A DNA stretch of 64,000 bases from NCBI GenBank assembly GCA_027382625.1, contig JAJKFJ010022924.1:1-64000 (forward strand). Direction: 5' to 3'. Positions 34,701 through 45,255 of the stretch are shown piece by piece. The notes beneath the pieces were generated by a model, which worked only from the letters and a program-made list of their open reading frames with translations, ran no database searches and was not told the DNA's origin. How positions within the stretch are numbered: the stretch's first letter is position 1; every line of letters begins with the position of its first letter. Origin of the DNA: Tetmemena sp. SeJ-2015 (Eukaryota > Ciliophora > Spirotrichea > Sporadotrichida > Oxytrichidae). A program made the position numbers and the translations under genes.

Positions 34701-37221
34701 TTCTTTAATAGCTTTATTAAATTTGTTAAAGTTCTATTTAGTAATGATTGCTTTCAATGAGTGATGCATCTAGCAATAATGGTGACGAAGGATATGGCTC
34801 AAACAAAAATTACCAGCTTGCTTTGATTAGAAGATTCGATTTCTCTTCCAAACTTCAGCGCATGAGTGTCATCATTAAGAACTTCTTTGACTCCTCTTTA
34901 GATCCTATGTCAAGGGTTCCCCAGAGAAAATTAGAGAACTTTGCCGACCAGAGACTCTTCCTACTAACTTTGATGAAATTCTAGGCATTTATACTGAGTG
35001 CGGTTACAGAGTGCAATTTATTTTAGTTTTGGCCCTGGCAACTAAGCCTCTTTAAATGAACTTCTTGAAAGCACAAAAGTGCTAGAGAAACGATGTTGAA
35101 ACTGACTTGGAGTTCCTGGGTCTGCTTGTGATGTAGAACAAACTAAAGCCTGTTACAGTGAGCATCATTCAGACTTTGAACGAGGCAAAGATTAGAACTA
35201 TTATGGCCACAGGAGATAATGTGCTCACAGCTATTTCAGTAGGACGTGAGTGCAACATAGTTGATTCTCAAGCAGAAGTATTTTTGGGAGATGTAAAGAA
35301 AGATGAGGCTACAGGAAAAGAAGTTGTATTCTGGAAAAGTACAAAGAGTAGTCAGCATACTTTGCAACCAAATACTCTCATTCCTAATTAAGATTTCTTT
35401 GATGACGAACAAAGACTTTACTATTTATATATAAGAAGGCCTGGAGTTAGAAACAGTATGTCCTAATCCCTTGCTTATATAAAGCTATTCAAAATTAGAT
35501 ATATTTATTTTTACTTCTAAAGAAGAGGATGAAAGATCTGTGAATGACTTAGTTAGTTTGGATGATTATCCCTGGCAGCACCCACCTGAGGAATACTCAG
35601 TTGCTCTTACAGGAAAAGCATTCCACTGCTTATTAAATGATCCAGACTCTTAAGTCGTTCTTAAGCAAGTACTTTTCAAGGCTTAGATTTATGCGAGAAT
35701 GTCGCCAGATGATAAAGCCAAGCTAGTCGAGCAACTTTAAAATTATTGCAAGACTGAAGTAGGAATGTGTGGAGATGGAGCAAATGACTGCGGTGCTTTG
35801 AAATAAGCTGATATTGGAGTTTCTCTTTCTGAAGCAGAAGCATCAATCGCCGCTCCGTTCACATCTTAGATTTAGGATATCTCTTCCGTCGTTATTGTGT
35901 TAAGAGAAGGAAGATGCGCTTTGACTACTAGCTTCTAGATGTTCAAGTTTATTGAACTCTATTCTATGATTCAGTTCTTCTCGTCACAATGCTTTACACA
36001 ATTGGGTCTAACTTAGCTGACTATCAATTCTTGTACATAGATAATAGATAAATTAAAATAAGATCTTGCTCTTTTGGTGCCGACCTCAATTGTCAATTAA
36101 AATGTGTGCTAAATTTCGGCTACTATTTAATTAAAATGTTTATGGGATATACAGGCCCTTATAAAAACTTGACACAGCACTTGCCATCAGGAGCTTTGAT
36201 ATCTCTGCCAGTACTTACTTCAGTTCTAGGATAAGTTGTAATTTAAGGCGCTTTCCAGATCTTCATGTTCTTCTATGTGAGGTGGTGGTCTTTCTATCAG
36301 CCCCCTGCACCTATTGTTTTACTTTAAACTTTTTTTTTCTAATTGATCCAGACAGTGGAGATGCAAACACTGACGGCTACGAAAACAGCTCCGTGTTCTT
36401 GATCTCACTTTACCAATACATCGTAGTTTGTGTTGCTTTCAGTATCAGCAAGCCCTTCCGCCAGCCACTATACACTAACTTGCCTTTCGTGATTAGTTTG
36501 GTGATTCTGACTATTTTCAACCTCTATTGCTTTAAATATAAGATAATAATAGTATCTCTAATATATAATTTGATCAGCAATACATTACTATTGCAAATGA
36601 TGGCTGGATCTTCACTGCTTTCAGTATTGAGACTGATCTCAACTTGGAGTTCAGATTAAGTCTAATCTGCATACTCATCAAATTTAAAATGGCATTATCT
36701 TGAATTTTTAGCATAGGGTTTGTAAATGGAGTGCTTACCTTCTTCTTTGAGAAGATCGCAGTGTGGTACATTTCCATTTGGTGGAAGAATAGAAAAGGAT
36801 AGAAAGAGAGAAAGAGAGTACCAAAAGGAGATTGAGGTTCAAGCCCAATATGTAATATAAATTGTTTTTCAATAAGTTAAAGAGAGAGCATTCAGCAAAG
36901 CAGCAGAAGCTAGAGAGAAGAGAATCTTGCTCAAGTAAAACAACGAGGGAAAAATTAGAAGCCAATCTAAGATCAATTTCTCAAATGGTAGCCACTCATC
37001 TTTCCATAATTAGAAAGTGCTGCTTTTTAAATTATTATAAATGTCATTTGCTTGATGAAGACAATAAGAGAAGTGATTTTGAGCTTGGTTCCTAAGGTTC
37101 TTAGAAAATCATGATTAAAAGAAGTGTTGTTGGACCTGCTGCTGATAAATTCAACAGCAGCGATGTCTTTGAAAAGCAACAAAGGAGAGGAAGCGACTTA
37201 AAGATGGGAGGCAACCGGTGA
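31791..37221 (+). CDS. P5-type (P5B-like) cation-transporting ATPase
   Basis: A P-type ATPase of the eukaryotic P5 class (ATP13A family, linked to lysosomal/endomembrane polyamine and cation transport). It starts [12 protein letters not shown] at 31791. Recognisable parts are a cytosolic N-region and first TM ([20 protein letters not shown]), then [20 protein letters not shown], the actuator TGES (about 33669), VPPALPAAM in TM4 (PPALP is a P5B marker), the phosphorylation site [11 protein letters not shown] (34232), [29 protein letters not shown], and [20 protein letters not shown] (35771). Six C-terminal TMs include DYQFLYID and [10 protein letters not shown]. Five pointer-flanked inserts interrupt it, and at least three one-base slips occur (near 33815, 34890, 35975). 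A long AT-rich block (32480-32890) separates the first two exons or MDSs. It ends at a TGA at 37219. Confidence 0.9.
32480..32895 (+). other. Long AT-rich insert within the P5 ATPase
   Basis: About 415 bp without usable frame separates LFIVGTC from the segment [18 protein letters not shown] donor-like GTAAGT begins it at 32455-32460. P5 ATPases normally have further residues here, so part of the coding sequence may be displaced or hidden. It may be a long intron, an IES or a combination. Confidence 0.4.
33321..33368 (+). repeat. IES-like insert, TAT pointers
   Basis: TAT at 33321-33323 and 33366-33368, in the same codon phase. Removing 45 bp (which contains an in-frame TGA) joins FQIFIPQIY to [10 protein letters not shown], restoring the third membrane segment of P5 ATPases. 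The 3-bp repeat alone is weak; homology is the main support. Confidence 0.5.
33885..33913 (+). repeat. 25-bp IES-like insert, AAAC pointers
   Basis: AAAC at 33885-33888 and 33910-33913. Deleting 25 bp converts TTKGN...[13 protein letters not shown] into one frame exactly as in P5 ATPases. No GT-AG pair gives the correct frame. Confidence 0.8.
34467..34515 (+). repeat. 47-bp IES-like insert, TA pointers
   Basis: TA at 34467-34468 and 34514-34515. Deletion of 34467-34513 gives [20 protein letters not shown], the conserved ATCHS/GDPL region of P5 ATPases. The pointer is only two bases, but the frame and homology fix the junction. Confidence 0.65.
36039..36064 (+). repeat. 22-bp IES-like insert, AGAT pointers
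   Basis: AGAT at 36039-36042 and 36061-36064. Removing 22 bp joins QFLYID to LALLVPTSI in one membrane segment. It is among the shortest inserts in the window. Confidence 0.75.
36088..36132 (+). repeat. 41-bp IES-like insert, AATT pointers
   Basis: AATT at 36088-36091 and 36129-36132 is in phase; removing 41 bp gives [19 protein letters not shown] longer 11-bp direct repeat, AATTAAAATGT (36095-36105 and 36129-36139), overlaps the right pointer but would give the wrong frame. Confidence 0.65.
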
Positions 37222-37312
37222 GATTCAAAAATATCCAGAGCCATCATTTTAATGCTTTAAATAAATTCATGAAAGATGGCAATATTAAGTAAATTTGAAA
37301 CTTGAAAGTAGA

Positions 37313-38457
37313 ATGAAGAAACCTGAACTGATTTATGAGTAAGATTCAAGTACCTTTATCCCATCGAATGATGATTTATATAACAATCAAAACACTTATG
37401 AAAATGACTAAGTTCCTTAAAGAACTTGCAAGCTTTGGCTTTCTTCAAACAGCGTATTTATTTGCAAGTGCTAGAAATTTTGATAGTCTAACTCAAATTC
37501 ACATTACATATCAATTAAAAAATTTGAATGAGAAAATCCTCAGCTCAATCTTAGATTAGAAAGAGAATTGAGATAAAATATTTCAAAATGAAAGGAAATA
37601 GGTTTAACAAGGAATTCTTCTTAGAGAAAAGAAGCTCGCAATAATTTTTCTCCTTTTCGACCTCTCAAATAATTTAAAACAAGGAAGAAATTTACAGAAT
37701 CAATCTTCTGATACTTCTTCAAGATAAAACTTTAAATTTAATTTATTTTTAAGTGGTGGAGAGACTAAATCTCCTGAAGTAGTGACAGCAATAATTATCG
37801 CCTTCGTAATAATTCTCTTATTCGGAATAGCTCTGGTTGTTTGCTTGTTTTACAAAAAGAATTTTGGTTTCCAAGCATGCATAAAGAATCGCATTCTTTG
37901 CTGTTTCGTTCAAAGCCAAGTAAATTACCCTTTTAAGAAAACAAGGTGACTAATTACGCAGAGGTAAATTCTTTCTTCATAAATTGTGTTATAGCTTCAG
38001 ACTAACAATAACCTCAAGTCAAGCACTGAACCATAAATCGATATTTTAAATTTATCTTTCTGCGATAATTAAGAAGAAGATGAAGAATTGATATTTTAAA
38101 AGCAAAGTCATAAGAAACTCAATAACTTCTTCGAGTAATCAGCAGAAAAAGGAGATCATCAAATTAGCAATGAGCAATTAGCAAGACCTAAAAATATAAT
38201 GGATTAATTTGAGAAGAACGCAGCTTCTTTACATTTTGGCTTGGGAAGGAAAGAAACTGGAATAGACTCTGAAGATAATCAAATTAGTGATAAGTAAGAT
38301 TTTAAAAAGTTGAGAGTTCAATAGAGTTTAAGCTTTTGAAAAGAGGGGGAATTTCGGAACAATTAAGAAGGCAATATGTTTGGAAGGAACTGATTCTTCT
38401 AATTCTGATAAAAGTGAAAGTGATAGTGACTAGAATGATGGCTCTTATTAGCATTGA
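37313..38457 (+). CDS. Single-pass membrane protein with acidic tail, unknown
   Basis: Starts MKKPELIYEQDSS at 37313. An extracellular-like part contains Cys residues (TCKLWLSSNSVFICKC). After a frame-breaking AT-rich stretch comes one strong transmembrane helix (TAIIIAFVIILLFGIALVVC, about 37785-37845), then a basic stop-transfer region (FYKKNFGFQACIKNRILCC). The cytosolic tail is Glu/Asp/Ser/Gln-rich, ending near a TGA at 38455. This is consistent with a type I surface or vesicle protein. No clear signal peptide was found, so the N-terminus may be incomplete. Family not recognised. Confidence 0.5.
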
Positions 38458-38592
38458 AACTAATAAGATTTTTGAGTGAGTAATTACGAATAGAAGTTGA
38501 AATAGTAAAATAGTTCTGTAATCAGATTAGATCAAAATTATTGATAATGATATTTCATCGATAGACTGACTTTGCATTTTAATATTTTCAAA

Positions 38593-40259
38593 TCAGCATC
38601 CCTTGTGTTTTTATTCAGGATATATCTTTTGAATGGCCTCTAGCAATTAACTTATGTCTATGCCCTTAGATTTTGCCATGTTCAAAGTGTCTAAACCAAT
38701 AACTTCTTCTGCTCTCTTTAGTTTCAAAGCATGACATTTCTTGAATGAAAAGAAGTATATCCAGGACACAAGTATTTAAAGCATAAAAATTTGGCTTAAT
38801 TTTCTTCAATGATTGACTTTATTTATAATGTCCAAATAGAGACTGCTGCCCAGCCAAGGAGTTAAATTCCTAGAAGTGAGCCTGAGTCAGATCCACCCCA
38901 GAGTATACCTCTGTTGGGAATAAAGAAAACGCTTGCAAGCATTCCCCAAAAGGCAGCTGATCCATAGATTTAGAAATTCTCCATGGGATCATCCACTCTA
39001 ATCTTTTTGAATATCAGACAAGTCAGCATATATGCGAATGCTTATACTACTCCTGTAACTAATGCACTCCAAGGTTTCATCACTCCACTACCTGCGGCCA
39101 CAGCTGCTACTCCTGAAAGATACCCATTTAAAAATAAAGGCAATGATATATTCTATTTCAAACTTAAAACTTTATTGCACAAGGATTTAATATCATATCT
39201 TTAAGTCTTTTGGTGGTCTCCATAGACAATGTGTCTTTTAAGTAAGAATGTTATAATAGCGCAAAAACTACCGCTGATATAAGTATTTAAAAATGCAAGC
39301 TCTGAGGCATATCGAGAGCTCACTGAGTTTAGAGAGTGCATGCCATATCCCGCAGAGTTCAGCAAAGACCACCCAATAACGACTATAAAAGTTCCAAGGA
39401 TCATTACTGAATTATCAAGAGAGTAGAAGTTATAGTCTTCATCCTCTTTCTTAATTAACTTCCTAATCTTTCTTAGGAATAGATCATCAACTTCTACCGT
39501 GTCTTCCAACGCGTGTTCAAGAAGAGTTCCTAAAGGCTTTTTTGAAGGCTCTCTTCCACCTCCTTTAACTCTCTCCATGTCTGCCTTTTTCATAAATCTT
39601 CCATATCTAGGGCCAAGAACGACTGTACCTATAAGTCCAGCTAATGATCCTGTGAGGAAGATTATTATAGTTCCTCCTCTGTCATAGAATCCTAAGTTTC
39701 TAAGGAATCCGCCTTATAAATTCCATGCCCACGACATTTAAACTGGGTAGATGATCGTCTATAATATCAGGATGAAGCCTACTAAAGGTTCTAGGCGAGC
39801 ACGCTCTGACATGCTGCCAGTCACTAGGATAGCAACAATTAGAGAAGTAGCGAAGTAGAAGGGAAACTATCTCTCATGGTATAACCCATTTGCTGAGAAA
39901 ACTTAAATTATTTTTTTAGTTAACTCCTACATATTCTGATTGGGCTCCAATAATCCCGACTGAAGAATTTCCAAAGGCAAAAGGATACCCAAGAACAAAG
40001 AAAACTACTAGCGTAGTGATAAAAATCATCATGTTCTTAGTTGCTACGAAGTTTCTGTTCTTTTTCCTCACTTGCGCAGATTCAATGAGCGTATAACCCA
40101 CTGTCATCAGCAACATGAAGGTTGTGCAAGTGATAGTCCAAGCACTAGTTAGACTTTGATCCAACACTATACTTTAGTTAAGGTAAAAGAAATCTTGAAT
40201 AACAACCAAAATCAATAATTCTAGTCGCTTAAACAAGAGGAAGTTTGCTTACCTGGCAT
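38593..40259 (-). CDS. Ammonium transporter (Amt/Mep/Rh family)
   Basis: An integral membrane channel-like transporter for ammonium. The start codon at 40259 gives MP, then an 86-nt GT-AG intron (complement of 40167-40252) leads to VLDQSLTSAW. Conserved parts in order: TCTTFMLLMTVGYTLIESAQ (TM1), LGYPFAFGNSS, FYFATSLIVAILVTGSMSER, YPVQMSWAWN, GFYDRGGTIIIFLTGSLAGL, VLGPRYGRF, DNSVMILGTFIVVIGW, STYIS-type TM, GVAAVAAGSGVM, WSALVTGVVSAYAY, VDDPMENFQIYGSAAFWGML and GIQLLG. The C-terminal helix RAEEVIGLDTLNMAKSKG is the regulatory tail typical of AMTs. It ends at a TGA (complement of 38593-38595). A polar loop of about 45 residues after FMKKADMERV is longer than usual. Overall length about 520 codons. 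Confidence 0.9.
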
Positions 40260-40425
40260 GTTTTTTAGCTAGTAATTGTTATTCAAATTTATAATATCAA
40301 GCAAATAAATAAAATTTGCCTTGGCAAAAAATGAAAATGATAGGCTTTCAGAGATCAAGATTTAATGTTAATTATTTATTCAAAGTTAAAATCAGATTGC
40401 TCTTCGATTTTTATTAAGTTGTCCC

Positions 40426-41441
40426 TCATTTTCTAGTGATGATCTCGTTCTTTTGGATGGTGACATCGGTTCTTCTCTTTCTGTAGAAACCAACCTCGTC
40501 GCTCTTGGGGTGAACGTTCCATACTCCGTCTCCCAAGGGAAGTGAAAGTGCGTTATCGAATGGCTACATCTGAGTCTTTCCAGCAACTCCATCATTCACT
40601 GCCTTCACTCCAGCATCTTCATTATAGAGCCAGGCCGCTAGACATCAGTCTGCTCTTGAGGATCAAACTTCTTGGAGTATACTTCTCCCACCAAGTTTGA
40701 AATAAGCTTTACAGACTACTTGTCAAAAGGCCTGTGCTATCCACCTGCTTGGTATAAAGAAGAAGGATCATTAACAGGATCTTGCTTAGGGCCTGCTTTG
40801 CCGAAGAAATCTCCAGTGGTAGTATCAAAGAAGCGTTGGTCATGATTTTGAGGGTATCTGTTAATTACTGCTCCAAATCCTGTAGCGGAACCTCCGATAG
40901 GTCGACTAATTAAAATAAGGATATTAAGATAATTTACTCAACGAGAGAGAGCTCTGCGATGTTGTATTTGTTAATCATTCTCATGACTGGCTTCTCAGGC
41001 ACTTTATGAACTTTGGGATTCACCATGTGAGTTTGCTTTGTTGTAATCAATTCTCTCTTTAATGAAGTTTAAGAAAGATTTATGAACTTACAAATCCATC
41101 GTCTGGAATAACTCCTGTTGAATCGTGCTTAGGCAGTCTGGAAAGAGCACCGAGAGGTCTTGGTAAACCTGAAGAAGTCAAGCAGTTCAAATCATTCTCC
41201 CTCTCTCTGACCTAGATCAACAGTTAATAATCTTGGGTATTTTTATATTTAAAAAGCTGTCAATATCCTTACCATTCTAAAGTCAGGTTTCTATCTGTAA
41301 ACTTGTTCCTTGGCAAGTCTCTCTTCATACCAGTTGGCTATACAATTTATTGATCAGAGTATGTTCGTCATGTTTGAGATTAAGAGTCTCGAAAAGTAAT
41401 GAGGAGTTACCATTTAGAGTCTTATTGGAAAACTGCTGCAT
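40426..41441 (-). CDS. Soluble protein, unknown, possibly axonemal
   Basis: Starts MQQFSNKTLNGNSS at 41441 and ends ITRK at a TGA (complement of 40426-40428). At least two GT-AG introns are present: one of about 60 nt near 41215-41275 (GTAAGG...ATCTAG), one after IPDDGF near 41040-41095. The protein is rich in Pro, Gly and basic residues with short ordered motifs: LPRPLGALSRLPKHDSTG, NPKVHKVPEKPVMRMINKYN, FFDTTTGDFFGKAG, PFDNALSLPLGDGVWNV. An insert near 40905-40950 separates two of these. Such extended, motif-rich proteins are common among microtubule-inner proteins of cilia, but this is only a resemblance in style. I cannot name a family. Confidence 0.6.
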
Positions 41442-41671
41442 TTTCTTTATTTTTCTTATCTCTATATTTAATTTATTTAATCTCTTTTAAATACTTATGA
41501 TATGCTAAAGAGGGACTGATTCATGGCTGAAGCGTAATTGCATATCCAAATATAATTTAGAGATGTGATTCTTTGATGATGGAATAATGACTGCTTAAAG
41601 TTATCTGAGGGATTAATGCTATAATTAAAAGATATCTTTAAATCGTAATCTCCACTCCACCTAAAAAACTC

Positions 41672-42915
41672 ATGGTAGAAGCCAGCGTACCCACAACTTT
41701 TGACAAACTAGAGTCTGTTTAAAATCTTGTCCACCATTACGATATATTTTATATTTCAAAGTATGAAATTAAATAATTACTAGCAAGAGACTAGCAAGAC
41801 TCACCTCAGAGAACTCCTCTAGTAGGAAAGCAGAAATGCTTTACTTAGAGCTACTTTAAAGAATAGTGAACCAAGGTCAGACAACATCATTCTAGATCTG
41901 ACGCACGCTAAAATTGATGAGGCAGGTTATCACTCACTTCTCAAAGTAGCTGAAGAAGAAAACCAAGCAAAGAACCCATGCCAGGAGAGAATCAACAACA
42001 TGAAACAGATCAGCCTTATGGAAAATAAAAGAGAAAAAATTAATTATTTTTGAATGAGAGCAGAGGAGTCTCTTATTGTTGAAGGATCAACTGAGGGAGA
42101 TGTTGTTAAGAATGTTCATGAGGTTCTAAATAGAATGCATCAATTCTCTGAGAAAGTGAGATTAGGTGAAGTAAGAGGCTATACTGGCAAGAAGCTAGTC
42201 AACACTCTCATCATTGGAATTGGTGGAAGCTACTTAGGCCCTGAGTTTGTATTTGAGGCTCTCAGACAAGATGAAAACTCAAGAAAAGGAGCTGAAGGCA
42301 GAAGATTGAGATTTGTGGCTAATGTAGATCCAATTGATTTCGCTAGAGCTTTCGATGGATTCGATGTAGAGGAAACCTTAGTTGTAATTAACAGCAAGAC
42401 TTTTACAACTGCTGAAACAATCTTAAACGCTTAAACCGTGAAAGAACATATTATTAGTCATTACAAGACCTTAAATCCTGATCTGACAGACACTTCAGCT
42501 ATTGTACAGGCTCATTTCTGCGCCGTGAGTACAGCCATTCCTTTGACTTCTCAGTTTGGTGTTGATGCTGATCGTGTGTTTGGATTCTGGGATTGGGTTG
42601 GAGGAAGATTTTCCGTTTGCTCTGCTGTGGGAGTGCTTCCCCTATCTTTGCATTATGGATTCTAGAATGTGCAAGATTTTCTCTCTGGAGTTAAGTCAGT
42701 GGATGAGCATTTCAGAAACGAAAAAGATCTGAGCAAAAATCTACCAGTTCTTCTTGGACTTATTGGATTCTATAACACTCATGTCGCAAGCTATAACACT
42801 AGAGCTATTTTGCCATACTGCCAATCACTTTTGAGATTCCCTGCACATATTTAACAATTAGATATGGAAAGCAATGGAAAGGGTGTCAGCAGAGCAGGAA
42901 TCAGATTCGATGTTT
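41672..42915 (+). CDS. GPI: Glucose-6-phosphate isomerase, incomplete
   Basis: The glycolytic enzyme that interconverts glucose-6-P and fructose-6-P. It starts [16 protein letters not shown] at 41672. THLRELLQQESRN follows after a one-base slip near 41790, then [19 protein letters not shown] and EKIN. The next conserved block, which in the family holds the T-E-x-R-x-V-L-H-x-A-L-R residues, is absent; nine bases (42045-42053, including a TGA) stand in its place. The sequence resumes [53 protein letters not shown]-free to [13 protein letters not shown]. The C-terminal third, including the GEPGTNGQHSF signature and catalytic residues, is missing; AT-rich DNA follows. In a germline genome this fits a scrambled gene whose other MDSs lie elsewhere; a broken pseudogene is the alternative. 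Confidence 0.85.
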
Positions 42916-43217
42916 AGTAGCATATGATTTTAGTAACATGAGAGATAAATATGACAATCAAAAAGCTGAAAATAGATAAATATTGTCTTCATATATTAAC
43001 TATATAATCGAATGATGAATTTTACTTTTCTTCAGTCTATAATTAATTTAAAAATTAATTTCAATTCAAATTTTTAATTACTCTAAACAAAAAAGATTAA
43101 TTAATATGAGGATTTTATTTGGTTTGGGAAAAAAAATTAATATAATATTTAAAAATTAAAAAGGGATAAACTTTATTGCCACATTATTTATTGTTGTACT
43201 AAAATTGTTGATTTTGA
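42916..43217. other. AT-rich spacer after the truncated GPI
   Basis: No GPI-like coding sequence is recognisable here on either strand, so the missing C-terminal part is not immediately downstream. AT-rich runs only. Confidence 0.45.
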
Positions 43218-45175
43218 ATGAGTGATAATCGTGTGTCTTTGTGATTATATCTATCAATCTTCGAAATCAAAGCAACAGAGATAATGAATTTCGCGAAGGC
43301 CAAGGAGGCGCAACCAATCCTGAAGCGGAACTAACACTATTTCAAAATAGTTACCCTCTACGTTATGGACAAGTTCACCTTCAACCTCCAGCAAAAGCAA
43401 AAGGCGAGGTAGCACCACAGACTTCATCAAAACAATCAATCTATTGCTCAATTCTAATTCAAAATTTAGAGTTATTATCTTTCCACAGTGGATCTCATTA
43501 AGCTGTAAGCAACACACACCAGCAGCCTAACTAAATCAATCCATCTCAGTAGTAGGCACTTCAAACAGATCACAAAATTCCATTACAAGGTGAACAGATT
43601 AGCCAGCATAATTTCATATTTTTCTCCTACTTTAATATACATGGCATAACAAAGAAGCACCTGCCCTCGTCTAGCGAAGCTCAGATGAGAAACCAAGCTC
43701 GTAAAAGGAAAATCCATTTGGAATGGGTGGCGCATCTGTCGAAATGGGTGGCTCTTAGAAAGGTGCGGCAGTCCTCAGTAATCACTCTTCGAGCTATAAA
43801 TAAACAGATCTTCCTACCGATAAGCTAATCAAGAATGAAATTAAACTTTAAATATCAAAATGTTTATGTTTGTATAATGAGCTGGAAAATCTTTCTCAAT
43901 ACAGTGAAAGTACACAAAAATAAATCATTTATTAACTTTAGTAACTAGGGTGTAAATGAAAAATTGAGTGAAGCTTAGTTGATTGATCAGCAGCCCATGG
44001 TTTCTTAAAACAAAAAAGGTTCTGGCATCCCATTCATCTTTAAATATATTTATCAGGGCTGGTAAGAGAAGCGCAAGTAACCCTATTAAACAGATTCCTA
44101 GTCATTTCAACCATGGGGATAGAACTTACAAGAAATGCATCGTTTGTGAATCCAAAATCAAGACACAACCTCAAAAGTCAAAAGATCAGAATACATTAAT
44201 GCCTCAATCTTCAGCTCCATCAAATTATTTGCCTGTATAAATTGTTATCAGGACCTTCCTAGATTATTTTTTTTAATAAAGAAGACTGACTCAAAAAATG
44301 TGCAGCAATCTCATCAGGATGATTAAGGATTCGAAAGGCATAAGAGACATAAAGAATCTATCAGATGCATATATTTTTTTTTATCAGGCAAGACAGCTTT
44401 AAGCAAACTTACTCTGTACATTCCAATAACTTTGGAGGGAAGATAGAATCAGGTGGACCTATTAACTATTCAGCGTAGAATGCTCATTATCAAAACATGG
44501 CCCAAAATTAAGTTTCTTAATTTTCTCTAGGAGCCACAGGAGGCGGTCCCTTGAGTAGCAACTAATATCCTTAGCAATTAAAGTGTAAATAGTATTTAAA
44601 TTTAAAAGCCAGCCCCCTCAGTAGATTTATCAGAAAGTGGTTTGCAATCAATGACGGTTCCACAACCTTCTTTTAACAAGCTTAAAAAGTGAGAAAAAGC
44701 AAGCTCAATTGAGAGAACCACTATCCCCCACAAAGAGGGACTTCGAAATGGAAGAGTTCTAGAAGAGACAAATTATAATGAAATTATTATATAGACGCAT
44801 ATCTTTGGAGGATTTTTAACAAGGAGCTCCTAGTTTAAAAATGACATTTTCAAAGCATGTGAGAAAATTCAACAGAGAGCTACTCAAGGCTACTTGCTAG
44901 GCTATAGGGTGTAAGCCGATAAATGCTAACTAGATAGCGGAAGGAGTCTTAGATGAGATTAACTTGATATTGAATAATCTCTCCTAATCAATAGACTTTG
45001 ATATGCATTTCTAAATTCAAACTTCAGAGTCTCCAGAAAAGATATAGAACACTGAGGCAAATCCTGAGAGAAAGCAGGAGAATAATTAGATGCTCTTAAT
45101 TGAAGAATTGAAGAAATCTTCCTCAGCTGAGGATTCCACAGTCAAAGAACACAAGAAGACTTAAAAGCATCAATT
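43218..45175 (+). CDS. Polar Gln/Asn/Ser-rich protein, unknown
   Basis: Begins MSDNRVSL at 43218 with a probable intron right after it. Coding-like segments include NSYPLRYGQVHLQPPAKAKG, NPFGMGGASVEMGGSQKGAA, the basic Cys-containing IPSHFNHGDRTYKKCIVCES, and a helical region near 44750 (FEMEEFQKRQIIMKLLYRR, FSKHVRKFNRELLKATCQA). Several frame changes coincide with short AT-rich inserts (43620-43650, 43860-43950, 44235-44290). The frame runs on into the left arm of the inverted repeat at 45174, where the real 3' end becomes uncertain. No domain recognised. Confidence 0.45.
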
Positions 45176-45255
45176 AGTAAAAATAGAGAGAATTTGGAGG
45201 GTAATGAAAAGTTTAATCAATTCTAGCTCGATCTTATTATTGCTCAATTAGTAAT
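45174..45255 (+). repeat. Left arm of 82-bp perfect inverted repeat
   Basis: Bases 45174-45255 are the exact reverse complement of 48365-48446. The arm begins TTAGTAAAAATAGAGAG and ends GCTCAATTAGTAAT. In this arm the reading frame of the upstream polar gene stays open. Confidence 0.95.

Noticed and set aside
40392..40595. 67-residue minus-strand ORF starting MMELLERLRC
   Set aside because: Off-frame to the conserved-looking minus-strand gene 40426-41441, whose frame contains PFDNALSLPLGDGVW.
43254..43517. Minus-strand 87-residue ORF
   Set aside because: Antisense to the polar plus-strand frame with YPLRYGQVHLQPPAK, which continues through TAA/TAG-Gln codons.
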